DNA of 35,353 nt from DAIUFH01 sp036844705 (GTDB lineage Bacteria; Bacillota; Clostridia; Tissierellales; Tissierellaceae), in the NCBI GenBank assembly GCA_036844705.1, contig DAIUFH010000017.1:1-35353 (forward strand), in the 5' to 3' direction. Positions 15,400-24,090 of this stretch are shown in pieces. Position 1 is the stretch's first letter, and every line of letters starts with the position of its first letter. Both the position numbers and the translations under genes were made by a program. Below the pieces are notes generated by a model. The model saw nothing but the letters and a program-made list of their open reading frames with translations, was not told the DNA's origin and made no database searches.

Positions 15400-16641
15400 T
15401 TATTTCCTTCTATTAGCTAATGCCAATACTCTGTTCATTTCATTGTTGATAATCATATATCCTTCATCAACACCCATACCTGGTTTTGCAAGAGTTTGTT
15501 TTGCTCCGCAAGCTATTGCAACATTGCAGCAAACTTCAGCACTTCTGTTAGTTTCATTACAAGTTCCACCACAATATGCTCCAATACCTTTTTCTTGACA
15601 ATATAGTAAAGCTTCAATTGTATTGTTAATTCCACCTAAATCAGGAGTCTTAACTTGAATCATATGACCAGCTTTGTTGTCAGCAAAGTATTTAACATCG
15701 TCTAATGTATTACACCATTCGTCAGCTACTAATTCAACATTGATTCCTCTAGCATCTAATTCAGCTCTTAAATCTCTTAAAGCTTCCATTTGTTCTGTTC
15801 TAGCGCCTACATCCATTGGACCTTCAATTCGAAGTTGATATGGTTTAGCAGCTTCTTCAAGAGTAGCTAAATAGTCAGCCATAACCTTTGTATCATCTTT
15901 TAATAATTGTCCTATTGTACCATATACATCTATGTGGAAAATTGGATTATAATCTTCAGTAGTTTTATATTTATTTACTCTGTCTCTTAACCACTCAATG
16001 TATTCTTTTAACAATTCACCCTTTAGTCCTAATTTTTCTTCAACGTTATTGAACAGACCATGAGGTAATACATCTGCTCCCTTGATAATCATCTTATCAG
16101 CATTTAGATATCTGTCATCACCTGATTGAGTGAATATTGGAATTCTCTTTAAGTCAATATTTGTCTTATATTCTTCTTTGATAACTTCAGCCATAGTTAC
16201 TTTCTTTGATTTAGCAACTGCATCTAAAATAGCTTGAGTAATCCCATATCTTATTGCAGTGTGTAATCTCTTTCCATTTACGTGAAGGTTATCAAATTCT
16301 TCAGCTAAAGCTTTAAAATTGTCTAAATCTCTTCCAACTAATAAAGGTTTAATTTCATTTTCAATAACTGGAATGAAGTCTTTTGCCAAGAATAATGGAT
16401 CACGTCCGCCAGCTCCTGAATATTGAACAGCTGCACAATCACCATAAGCAACTTGACCGTCCTCTAATATTAACATTACGGAAATACTTTCTCCTGCCTG
16501 TCTTATTGCAGTAAATCCTTCTAATTGTGTTTCTCCAATGTAGAATAAGCCATCATGTTTTGCGCCCATTTTGATAGCCTTTTGGTCATCAAAATAAAAA
16601 CCTGTTTTACCTTCTGAACATACTAAATCAACTATTTTCAT
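15400..16641 (-). CDS. mal: Methylaspartate ammonia-lyase
   Basis: This enolase-superfamily enzyme removes ammonia from (2S,3S)-3-methylaspartate to give mesaconate. The length is 413 residues, the same as the well-studied Clostridium tetanomorphum enzyme, and key residues fall at the same numbers. Lys331 (QVKTPDLGG) is the general base, His194 (LPHGLF) the partner, and Asp238, Glu273 and Asp307 the magnesium ligands. It follows glmE by three bases; GGAGGG inside the end of glmE lies ten bases before ATG. This is the second committed step of the pathway and ties the mutase to the downstream lyase genes. The gene name mal is used here; mat and bma are synonyms in some annotations. Confidence 0.97.
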   Translation of the reverse strand: MKIVDLVCSEGKTGFYFDDQKAIKMGAKHDGLFYIGETQLEGFTAIRQAGESISVMLILEDGQVAYGDCAAVQYSGAGGRDPLFLAKDFIPVIENEIKPLLVGRDLDNFKALAEEFDNLHVNGKRLHTAIRYGITQAILDAVAKSKKVTMAEVIKEEYKTNIDLKRIPIFTQSGDDRYLNADKMIIKGADVLPHGLFNNVEEKLGLKGELLKEYIEWLRDRVNKYKTTEDYNPIFHIDVYGTIGQLLKDDTKVMADYLATLEEAAKPYQLRIEGPMDVGARTEQMEALRDLRAELDARGINVELVADEWCNTLDDVKYFADNKAGHMIQVKTPDLGGINNTIEALLYCQEKGIGAYCGGTCNETNRSAEVCCNVAIACGAKQTLAKPGMGVDEGYMIINNEMNRVLALANRRK

Positions 16642-16644
16642 TTA

Positions 16645-18102
16645 CTATTTTCCCTCCGGTCTTCCTATTAATTTTCCTTTACCTACAGCAAAAATATCGT
16701 CAACAGTCATTTGGAATCCAATTTCTCTGTTTTCAAATTTTGCTCTTTCTTCAAGTCTTGCTCTGTTGAAATCAAGTAATTCTTTAGATAGTGGAACATT
16801 ACCTTCCTTTAGATATCTTACAGCACCCTCGTTATCTCTTGCAGGCATCATCTTGCCATAATTATATTTTGAAGGTGCAAATGGAATATCTATTACTCCT
16901 GATTCAAATGCTTTCACTGTACCAACTGCTAAATCACCTTTTCCAAGCTCTAAAGTCTTATCTAAAATACAAATAGTTTCAGCCTTAATTATATTCATCT
17001 CATCCTCTAAAGCTTTACTCATTGGCATTCTTTGACCTTCTAACATGCTAAGTGCCATCTTAGTTGCTCTAATTCCCGCAGCATTTGCTTCCTTAGTAGG
17101 AATACCAATTGCTTCATGAGGAGTCTTAACAATAACCTTAGTAGCTCCGGCTAAAGCTGCAGTTGTCGCACCAAATGCAATTACTCCAAAAGCCTTTGCT
17201 TCGTCTTGTGGGAATCCACCCATCCATTCATGGAATACTGTTGTAACTACTGTATTCTTGTATCCATATTGTTCAAGATACTTATCAGTCATTTCTTGAA
17301 GAACTCTAATTGCTGCAATATCTTGAATCATATTTCCACATTGTCCAAATCCTACGGTGATATTCTTAACTCCTTGTTCAGCAGCTAATAGTGCTTCTAT
17401 GATTCCAGTAACAATTGCCATTGATGGTGGAACCAAAGTTCCTGTTAATGGTCCAAAAGGTTCTCTGTTTATTTCTACTCCTTGCTCTTCATAAAACCCA
17501 ACAAGTCTATCACAATATTGCCAGTCATATAAGGATTTTTCCAATGAAACACTCTTAGCATATGGAATATTGTAACTAATTCCACCTCCTTCGTTTGAAG
17601 TCCATCCACCAGCATGGATGATTTCTGCTAACAATCTTGAATCTGGAGTACCGTGTCTTGCTTGTACTGGTTTATCCACATTCTCAAATACTTCTCTACA
17701 ACCCTTTACACCATGGTTTACTGCTGGGAAACCATTAAGTAGTGATCTTCCAGCCTTCAATGATTCATCAATACCAACTTGACATTCATCATATCTGTTT
17801 TGTCTTGAATAGGAGTCAATTGTTGAAGGTAATAAATCTGCTCCACCTTCTTTTGATAAGTGGTTTAATAATTCAATATGTTTATCAATTAATGCAACCC
17901 CAGCTCTTGGTTGAGCAAGTGTAATTCTTTCTTCTTTAGCTTTCTTCAATTTTTTTGCAAAGTTTTTTTCATCTGGAACCTTTTTTAAGTAATCAACAGC
18001 CTCTTGCAAATCAACGTCTTTACCTGTAGGCCAATGAGATAATACATCTTCTCTTAATTTAAAAAACTCTTCATCAGAAAGTCTTTTATTTCTTAAATTC
18101 AT
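16645..18102 (-). CDS. glmE: Glutamate mutase epsilon subunit (methylaspartate mutase E)
   Basis: This is the large catalytic TIM-barrel subunit of coenzyme B12-dependent glutamate mutase, converting L-glutamate to (2S,3S)-3-methylaspartate. It has 485 residues. The substrate 'arginine claw' is present at the expected numbers, R66, R100 and R149, with E171, Y177 and Y181 in the segment SNEGGGISYNIPYAK. The product works with the small B12-binding subunit encoded by glmS. AGGAGG lies seven bases before ATG, 11 bases after glmL. The gene order glmS, glmL, glmE, mal is the arrangement known from glutamate-fermenting clostridia. Confidence 0.97.
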   Translation of the reverse strand: MNLRNKRLSDEEFFKLREDVLSHWPTGKDVDLQEAVDYLKKVPDEKNFAKKLKKAKEERITLAQPRAGVALIDKHIELLNHLSKEGGADLLPSTIDSYSRQNRYDECQVGIDESLKAGRSLLNGFPAVNHGVKGCREVFENVDKPVQARHGTPDSRLLAEIIHAGGWTSNEGGGISYNIPYAKSVSLEKSLYDWQYCDRLVGFYEEQGVEINREPFGPLTGTLVPPSMAIVTGIIEALLAAEQGVKNITVGFGQCGNMIQDIAAIRVLQEMTDKYLEQYGYKNTVVTTVFHEWMGGFPQDEAKAFGVIAFGATTAALAGATKVIVKTPHEAIGIPTKEANAAGIRATKMALSMLEGQRMPMSKALEDEMNIIKAETICILDKTLELGKGDLAVGTVKAFESGVIDIPFAPSKYNYGKMMPARDNEGAVRYLKEGNVPLSKELLDFNRARLEERAKFENREIGFQMTVDDIFAVGKGKLIGRPEGK

Positions 18103-18113
18103 CAGTCTTCCTC

Positions 18114-19496
18114 CTAAATTTCTACAATATATTTTTTTAACATTCTAACAGCCATATTTTTATCTATTGTTGTCAACAATCCCATAGCCGACATGATATA
18201 CTCCTTATCCAATAAATACTGAGGATGTCTAGGTTTCAACGAAGTAGGATCTTCCATTGTAAAGGCGGATGCTTCTAAAATACTCTTTGGGTTATTGCTA
18301 TTTATGATAACCCCTCCGGTTCCCAATACATAAGGTAACTCCATTAAATCCTTTCCCTCTTGCGAATACATCATACCCATAGGAGAATATATAGGTTCTA
18401 CAAAACCTGCATGTCTCTTCATAGAAATGTCAGCACAAACTTTTGCAATAGCCTCATCAAATTCTATATCTCTTTCATCAGTTGCAACTAAGCTTGTATG
18501 TTTATATCTATTCTCAAATTCTTCTTCTATATTATAGTCTTGGTGAGTAAGATATTTCTTCATTGTTTTTGTACCAGCTGCCTCCAATACGGACATGGCA
18601 GAATATCTCATTCCCAAATCACCTTCAACAGTTCTCTTTGAATGAGGCTCTTCCAATCCTCTTAAAACTACAGAAGGCTTGCTAGGCGCACCTTCCGCAA
18701 TTGAATGTACATCAGTAGTAGCACCACCGATATCAATAACGGCTAAATCTCCAATTCCATATTCATCTCTCGATCCTTTTGAAAGTATTTCTGCTGCCTT
18801 GAGTACAGATGCAGGTGTAGGCATAAGTATACCTGATATCGATCCTTCTACATGCTCCATACCTTTAGCATTTACTATCTTTTTCATAAATATATTTCTT
18901 ATAGTTTCCCTTGCAGGATCAACATTTATATGATTTAAACTCGGCATTACATTTTCAGTTATATAAAACTCTATTTCGTCTGAAAAAATTCTTCTAACTT
19001 CATCATTACAGCTTTTATTACCAGCAACAACTACCGGGATACTTATATTGTGGTCTGCTATCATTTTAGAATTATGAAGAATACAATCACTATTTCCCCC
19101 ATTAGTACCGCCAGCCAATAAAATCATATCAGCATTTGATTCCTTTATTTCTTTTAACTCATCATTGTTTAGGTTAAAGCTGTAAGTTTTAATAACCCTT
19201 GCACCTGCACCTAAAGCTGCTCTCTTTGCTGCTTCTGCAGTAAGTTCCGGAACAAGCCCTATAGCAATTATTTTTAGTCCCCCGGCAGCTGATGAGCATG
19301 CTAATCGTTTAACTATATTATAATCACCCTTAACTTTATCATTTAGTCGTTTTAAAGCGTTTTCATATCCAATTGTCACGTCAGTTTCGACTGTAGTATA
19401 GGCTTTATCGGTTGCAATAATTTCTTCTTTTTCAATATCTACAAGGGTTAGTTTTGTAAATGTACTTCCAAAATCAATAAATAGATAAGCGTCCAT
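18114..19496 (-). CDS. glmL: Glutamate mutase reactivating factor GlmL (MutL)
   Basis: This is a 460-residue ASKHA-fold ATPase starting MDAYLFIDFGSTFTKLTLVD, the phosphate-1 loop. DIGGATTDVHS is the phosphate-2 motif and VLGTGGVIIN lies near the C-terminus. AGGTNGGNSD and SCSSAAGGL-type segments (here ACSSAAGGLK) are typical of the MutL/GlmL family. The protein is thought to exchange damaged cobalamin for fresh cofactor on the mutase, using ATP. It sits between the two mutase subunit genes, as in C. tetanomorphum and C. cochlearium. GAGGG lies five bases before ATG. Confidence 0.95.
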   Translation of the reverse strand: MDAYLFIDFGSTFTKLTLVDIEKEEIIATDKAYTTVETDVTIGYENALKRLNDKVKGDYNIVKRLACSSAAGGLKIIAIGLVPELTAEAAKRAALGAGARVIKTYSFNLNNDELKEIKESNADMILLAGGTNGGNSDCILHNSKMIADHNISIPVVVAGNKSCNDEVRRIFSDEIEFYITENVMPSLNHINVDPARETIRNIFMKKIVNAKGMEHVEGSISGILMPTPASVLKAAEILSKGSRDEYGIGDLAVIDIGGATTDVHSIAEGAPSKPSVVLRGLEEPHSKRTVEGDLGMRYSAMSVLEAAGTKTMKKYLTHQDYNIEEEFENRYKHTSLVATDERDIEFDEAIAKVCADISMKRHAGFVEPIYSPMGMMYSQEGKDLMELPYVLGTGGVIINSNNPKSILEASAFTMEDPTSLKPRHPQYLLDKEYIMSAMGLLTTIDKNMAVRMLKKYIVEI

Positions 19497-19515
19497 AATA
19501 TCCCTCTTATTTCAT

Positions 19516-19929
19516 TTATTTATTATACAAATCTTCCTTTAAATCATGGATAGCAGTCTCAGTAGAAGTTCCTGGTGGATAAACTCTATCAAATCCCATA
19601 TCTAAAAATCTTTTTTTAACACTATCCCAATCTTGTTTACCTACTACAATATTTCCACCAACATACATAAGGATATCCTTAAGACCAGATTCCTCGCATT
19701 TTTCTCTCATACCTCTACAGTCAATTTCACCATGTCCATATAACGATGATACCAAAATAGCTTCTGCATTTGTCTCAATTGCTGCATTAATAAAATCTTC
19801 CTGCGGTGATAACACGCCAATATTTACAACGTCAAATCCTGCATCTGTCAAGGAATAATCAAGTATCTTGTTGCCAACAGCGTGACAATCTGAGCCAATA
19901 ACTCCTAGAACAACTTTTTTCTTTTCCAC
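19516..19929 (-). CDS. glmS: Glutamate mutase sigma subunit (B12-binding)
   Basis: This 137-residue Rossmann-like protein carries the lower-ligand motif D14-x-H16-x-x-G19 (SDCHAVG), whose histidine binds cobalt in the base-off/His-on form of coenzyme B12. SSLYGHGEID and VGGNIVVGKQDW complete the cobalamin site. It is the first gene of the nine-gene pathway operon. The start is GTG with AGGAGGT eight bases ahead. A promoter is proposed at 20008-20035. There is no recognisable cobalamin riboswitch in the 260 bases upstream. Confidence 0.97.
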   Translation of the reverse strand: MEKKKVVLGVIGSDCHAVGNKILDYSLTDAGFDVVNIGVLSPQEDFINAAIETNAEAILVSSLYGHGEIDCRGMREKCEESGLKDILMYVGGNIVVGKQDWDSVKKRFLDMGFDRVYPPGTSTETAIHDLKEDLYNK

Positions 19930-20007
19930 TCTTCTAACCTCCTATTATATTTACATTTTAAATAAGTTCATTTTGTTAATTACTTAACTTATACTTACTA
20001 CAATTTA

Positions 20008-20035
20008 ATAGTAACATATTTCAAAATAATTTCAA
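20008..20035 (-). promoter_or_regulatory. Promoter of the methylaspartate operon
   Basis: TTGAAA (20030-20035) and an extended -10, TGT-TACTAT (hexamer at 20008-20013), are separated by 16 bases on the minus strand. Transcription would begin near 20001, leaving a leader of about 70 bases before glmS. The rest of 19930-20189 is AT-rich with no riboswitch that I recognise. Confidence 0.5.
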
Positions 20036-20144
20036 TACGAAATTAAGAAAATTAAAAGATTTTTTTCACTCAAAAATTCACATGCAATATTCAATTCATT
20101 TATCAGAATATTCTACCTACTATTTAGCTAATTTATATGGTTAT

Positions 20145-20170
20145 AAAAAAATCCAGCTTGTAATCTGACT
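20145..20170 (-). terminator. Terminator after the GNAT-like gene
   Basis: On the minus strand AAAAAAGTCAG-ATTACAAG-CTGGATTTTTT can fold, with one mismatch and one wobble in the stem and a seven-base T-run. It lies about 20 bases behind the stop codon of the gene at 20190. Confidence 0.55.
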
Positions 20171-20189
20171 TTTTTAGTGAAAAATAAAT

Positions 20190-21332
20190 TCAATCTAACT
20201 TCTTCCAATAAATTCTATATGTTTTATAAACCTCTCCACCAAACTTTTCTATATCATTTTTCATTTGAGTATTATATTCCCAAATGGTTGAACCCTCTAC
20301 GAAATTATATCCTTTTTCTATAGCCTTTCTATATGATTGAAGATATATAGCTGAAGTTACACCCTTATTTCTATATTCAGGTACTACAAATAATACAAAA
20401 AATCTTAGCTTATCAATTTTTCTTTTTAAATATACAAATTTAACAATTCCAAAAGGTAATAACTTTCCATTAAGCTTCTTTAATACTTGATTATAATCTG
20501 GTAATGAAATGTTGAATCCTATTGGTATACCTTGGTCGCTCCTAGCTATATATATTAAATCAGGATCTGCATAAGGGACTAATTGTTTAGCTATTAATTC
20601 AATCTCTTTATCACTTGGAGGAATGAAATCATTCCATTCTTTAGGCATAGCATCATCGATTATATATTTAATATCAGACATCTCTTTATTTATATTCTTT
20701 AAATCTAATTTATCTATATGAAATTTATACTTTTCCATTGCATACGGTACCAATTTTTCGTATCTTTCAATATCTTGATTATTTATTTCACTTTTATATG
20801 CATAGCAATCTAAATACTTTTCAAAACCATAAGATATAAAGAAGTCATTATAGTATTTTTTATTGTAGGTATTCATAATTAATGTAGGATCAACAAAATT
20901 ATCTATTAAGAATCCTCTATTATCATCACCACCAGGCAATGATAAAGGACCTTTTATATACTCCATTCCCTTATCTACTAGCCAGTTTTCGGCGTATTCC
21001 AAAAGACTAAATGCTACAGCTTCATCATTTATACATTCAAAAAGCGATATATACCCTTCTTTGATACCTTTTGAATCATTTAAATAATTATTTATACCGA
21101 CTAAAAGTCGTCCCACAGCTTCATTGTCTTTATATGCGACAATTTTGATATTTGGTCCTGATTCATTTAAGAAATTATTTATACCATTGATATATTTTTT
21201 AAAATCGGATAAAATCGGCGGTACCCATGCCTCATCCCCTTTATAAAGCTCAAAGGGTAAATATATAAAATCCTTCACATCCTTTTTATCCTCTAATTCC
21301 TTAATATAAATATTTGAACTTACCAGCTCCAT
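20190..21332 (-). CDS. GNAT-like acyltransferase-family protein, function unknown
   Basis: This is a 380-residue protein. The N-terminal half looks like an acyltransferase fold (VPPILSDFKKYINGINNF, IKIVAYKDNEAVGRLLVGIN, GYISLFECINDEAVAFSLLEYAENWLVDKGMEYIKGPLS). The C-terminal part has VLFVVPEYRNKGVTSAIYLQSYRKAIEKGYNFVEGS, which fits a GNAT acetyl-CoA site (motif A-like R-N-K-G-V). Relatives are widespread, poorly characterised GNAT-family hypothetical proteins. No substrate can be assigned. ATG 21332 is preferred over GTG 21344 because GGGGG lies five bases before it. The bases GGGGGATAAC directly ahead of ATG are exactly complementary to part of the C-rich RNA at 33178. It is monocistronic between two terminators. 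Confidence 0.75.
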   Translation of the reverse strand: MELVSSNIYIKELEDKKDVKDFIYLPFELYKGDEAWVPPILSDFKKYINGINNFLNESGPNIKIVAYKDNEAVGRLLVGINNYLNDSKGIKEGYISLFECINDEAVAFSLLEYAENWLVDKGMEYIKGPLSLPGGDDNRGFLIDNFVDPTLIMNTYNKKYYNDFFISYGFEKYLDCYAYKSEINNQDIERYEKLVPYAMEKYKFHIDKLDLKNINKEMSDIKYIIDDAMPKEWNDFIPPSDKEIELIAKQLVPYADPDLIYIARSDQGIPIGFNISLPDYNQVLKKLNGKLLPFGIVKFVYLKRKIDKLRFFVLFVVPEYRNKGVTSAIYLQSYRKAIEKGYNFVEGSTIWEYNTQMKNDIEKFGGEVYKTYRIYWKKLD

Positions 21333-21368
21333 GTTATCCCCCACTTTACATTAAGTTCTATATTCTAA

Positions 21369-21389
21369 TACTAACATAACTTGTTAGTA
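21369..21389. promoter_or_regulatory. Inverted repeat in the promoter region of the GNAT-like gene
   Basis: TACTAACA and TGTTAGTA form a perfect 8-bp inverted repeat around TAACT, between the lplA terminator and the GNAT-like gene. It overlaps AT-rich -10-like sequences on the minus strand and may be an operator. There is no T-run, so it is not a terminator. Confidence 0.35.
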
Positions 21390-21410
21390 AAACCACTTAA
21401 CAAATTCATG

Positions 21411-21434
21411 AAAAAAGTCAGATGTTATTCTGAC
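21411..21434 (-). terminator. Terminator after lplA
   Basis: GTCAG-AATAACAT-CTGAC on the minus strand is followed by six T. The stem begins one base after the lplA stop codon. Confidence 0.75.
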
Positions 21435-21435
21435 C

Positions 21436-22428
21436 TTAATCCATTAGTAAATCTACAAATTCTTCATTTGAAATTTGACCAAAATATTTTTGTAATGGTT
21501 CATTTATTAATAATTTTTCTAATGCTTCCCGATTATATTTTGTACCTTTCAATTTGTTTTCAAGTAAAGAGACATCTTCAGTTCCAAAAAAATCACCATA
21601 AATTTTTGAATCTTCAACTATACCATTCTTTATCTTTAAACGAATATCAATTGAACCAAAAGGAAATCTCTTATAATTTTTATAATCAAAAGCTGGAGAC
21701 TCACCATAATTCCATTCCCAGGTAGAGTATTTTTCTGTATATAGTTTATTAATATCTTCAATTTGCTCTTTGGACAATAAATATTCATTAAGTTCTTGGC
21801 ATTCATAGTCAAATACATTTTTTAAAAGCAAATCCTTAAATGTTAAAATATCAACATCTTCTGTAAGATAAGGTCTAATATTTGTAACTCTGGATTTAAC
21901 TGATTTGACGCCTTTAGATTCAATTTTATCCTTCTTAACATTCAGTGCCTTAGACAATACGGTTAAGTCGGTATCAAAAAGTATCGTTCCATGATTTAAA
22001 ACTCTTTTTTTCCATACTGATTGTGCAATTCCAGAAAACTTTTTTCCATCTAATGTTAAATCATTTCTGCCAGATAGCTCTGCATTTATACCCAATTTTT
22101 CTAATGATTTTAGCATAGGTATATTAATCTTCCCAAAGTCAATTTTCTCAGGTCCTGTTACAGGCTGAATTAAAGAGAAGTTTAAATTTCCTAAATCATG
22201 ATATACAGCGCCACCACCTGTAACTCTTCTTACTATTTTAATTCCATTTTCCCTAATATACTCATTGTTTATTTCTTCAATGGTATTTTGATTTTTACCT
22301 ACTATAATTGCCGGTTCATTAATCCAAAGAATTACGTAATTATCATCCATAGGCAAATTTCTAAAGCAGTATTCCTCAAAAGCTAGATTGTACCATGGAT
22401 TATTTGATAAATTTGTTATATACTTCAT
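21436..22428 (-). CDS. lplA: Lipoate-protein ligase A
   Basis: This enzyme attaches free lipoate, via lipoyl-AMP, to lipoyl domains or GcvH. The 330-residue protein has NPWYNLAFEEYCFRN, the central RRVTGGGAVYHDLGNLNFSLI signature (RRxTGGGAVxHD), GRNDLTLDGKKFSG with the active-site lysine, and NHGTILFDTDL. It also has the C-terminal accessory domain typical of LplA (WEWNYGESPAF onward). AAAGGAGG lies five bases before ATG. It is the last gene of a unit with the beta-CASP nuclease and the flavoprotein, 14 bases after the nuclease. No lipoate-dependent enzyme is in the window; glycine cleavage would be the likely client in such an organism. Confidence 0.95.
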   Translation of the reverse strand: MKYITNLSNNPWYNLAFEEYCFRNLPMDDNYVILWINEPAIIVGKNQNTIEEINNEYIRENGIKIVRRVTGGGAVYHDLGNLNFSLIQPVTGPEKIDFGKINIPMLKSLEKLGINAELSGRNDLTLDGKKFSGIAQSVWKKRVLNHGTILFDTDLTVLSKALNVKKDKIESKGVKSVKSRVTNIRPYLTEDVDILTFKDLLLKNVFDYECQELNEYLLSKEQIEDINKLYTEKYSTWEWNYGESPAFDYKNYKRFPFGSIDIRLKIKNGIVEDSKIYGDFFGTEDVSLLENKLKGTKYNREALEKLLINEPLQKYFGQISNEEFVDLLMD

Positions 22429-22442
22429 TTGTACCTCCTTTA

Positions 22443-24071
22443 CTATTTCCCAATTATAATATTCAGATCCATTAACTGTCCTTGTATATCTATTAGTTTG
22501 TTCTTTAATTCATCATACCTTTTCTCTAGCAGCTTTTCTTCATACAGACTGCTGGATCTGTTAAATAAAGATTTGAATTGATTATATACGTTTTCAAGCT
22601 CATTTTCAATATCTTCTTTAAGTAAAGCAGGTTCAACAGAAGCCCCTTTCTTCACTTCAATATAATCCTTTTTAATGTCAAACTTATCTCCCATATTTGG
22701 AATTATTGTATCGATATTTAATTTTTTATTAATCAAATTTGCCAAAGTAGTTGATGGTATTTCTTCACCATGAACAATGAATATTTTTTTAGGCTTTATT
22801 TTAAAATTAGATACCCAGTTTAATAAAAATTTTTGATCAGCGTGACCTGAAAATCCCTCTAAATCATATATTTCAAGGGCAACATTTATTTCTTCACCCA
22901 AAAGCTTTACCTTTTTAACTCCATCAAGCAATATTCTGCCCAAGGAACCCTCTGCCTGATAACCTACAAACACCAGACTATTTAATGGATTCCAAAGATT
23001 ATGTTTAAGATGGTGTCTAATTCTACCAGCTGTAGCCATTCCACTTGAAGATATGATTACCTTGGGATAATTGCTCTTATTTAATGCAATTGATTCTTCC
23101 TGACTTTTGATATACCTAAGATTTTTGAAGGTAAAGGGATTATCACCTTTCAATATTATATCTTTTGTTTCCTTATTAAAACTGCTGGAATTTTTTTGAA
23201 ACACTTCCGTTGCATTCACAGCTAGAGGACTATCAATATATACAGGTATCTTCATATATTCTTCTACTTCGCCATATTCATAATATTGGTTCAGTTCATA
23301 AATTAGTTCCTGAGTACGCCCTACAGCAAAAGATGGAATAAGAACAGTACCTCCTCTTAATGCAGTCTTATTAATTATATCTATTAATCTGTTTGTACTA
23401 TCTTTATAGGGCTCGTGAATTGTATCACCATATGTTGACTCTATAACAAGATAGTCTGCTTCATCAATGAATTCAGGGTTCTTGATTATAGGTCGGCCAG
23501 GCATCCCTAAATCTCCTGAAAAAACTATTTTTGTGCTTTCTGCTCCTTCTTTTATCCACATTTCCAATATGGATGAACCAAGTATATGCCCAGCATCCAT
23601 AAATCTAATAGTCAATTCATCATTGACTACAATCCTTTGATTATAAAAAAATGTTTTAAAATACTTAAGACTAATTTCTGCTTCTTCTATTGTATACAAA
23701 GGTTCAACATTATTTAGACCTGCCCTCATTCTTTTCTTATTTTCCCACTCAGCATCAGATTCTTGTATTTTTGCACTATCTTTTAACATAATTTCACACA
23801 AATCATAAGTAGGCTTTGTACATAGAATAGTTCCCCTAAAACCGTCCTTGACTAATTTAGGTATCCTTCCACTATGGTCTATATGAGCATGAGTAAGTAT
23901 CATAATGTCTATATCCTTTGGGTCATATGGAAATTCTACAAAGTTTAACCTCTCTTTCTCATTACTGCCTTGAAACATACCACAATCAATTAGAATGTTA
24001 TAATTTTCAGTCCTAAGCAGATAATTTGAACCTGTTACCATGTTTGCAGCACCAAAAAACTGAATATCCAA
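22443..24071 (-). CDS. Metallo-beta-lactamase/beta-CASP RNA nuclease (YSH1 family)
   Basis: This is a 542-residue zinc-dependent nuclease of the CPSF73/YSH1-type group common in anaerobic bacteria. Motif 2 is HAHIDHSG near residue 61. Motif 3 is DAGHILGS, and motif 4 (Asp) lies in VFSGDLGMPG. Beta-CASP motifs follow: VIESTYGD, GTVLIPSFAVGRTQE, ISSSGMATAGRIRHHL and the terminal GFSGHADQ and IVHGE histidines. The last about 60 residues form a coiled-coil tail (YEEKLLEKRYDELKNKL). The likely activity is RNA processing in the cytoplasm; the substrate is unknown. The start is TTG with GGGGG seven bases ahead. It is in a transcription unit with a flavoprotein and lplA. Confidence 0.92.
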   Translation of the reverse strand: MDIQFFGAANMVTGSNYLLRTENYNILIDCGMFQGSNEKERLNFVEFPYDPKDIDIMILTHAHIDHSGRIPKLVKDGFRGTILCTKPTYDLCEIMLKDSAKIQESDAEWENKKRMRAGLNNVEPLYTIEEAEISLKYFKTFFYNQRIVVNDELTIRFMDAGHILGSSILEMWIKEGAESTKIVFSGDLGMPGRPIIKNPEFIDEADYLVIESTYGDTIHEPYKDSTNRLIDIINKTALRGGTVLIPSFAVGRTQELIYELNQYYEYGEVEEYMKIPVYIDSPLAVNATEVFQKNSSSFNKETKDIILKGDNPFTFKNLRYIKSQEESIALNKSNYPKVIISSSGMATAGRIRHHLKHNLWNPLNSLVFVGYQAEGSLGRILLDGVKKVKLLGEEINVALEIYDLEGFSGHADQKFLLNWVSNFKIKPKKIFIVHGEEIPSTTLANLINKKLNIDTIIPNMGDKFDIKKDYIEVKKGASVEPALLKEDIENELENVYNQFKSLFNRSSSLYEEKLLEKRYDELKNKLIDIQGQLMDLNIIIGK

Positions 24072-24090
24072 CGTAATTCCCCCTTGATTT

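Noticed and set aside
19930..20189. Possible cobalamin riboswitch before the B12-dependent mutase operon
   Set aside because: No B12-box-like GCCACTG or multi-helix core was found. The region is short and AT-rich, and the mutase genes use B12 rather than make it.
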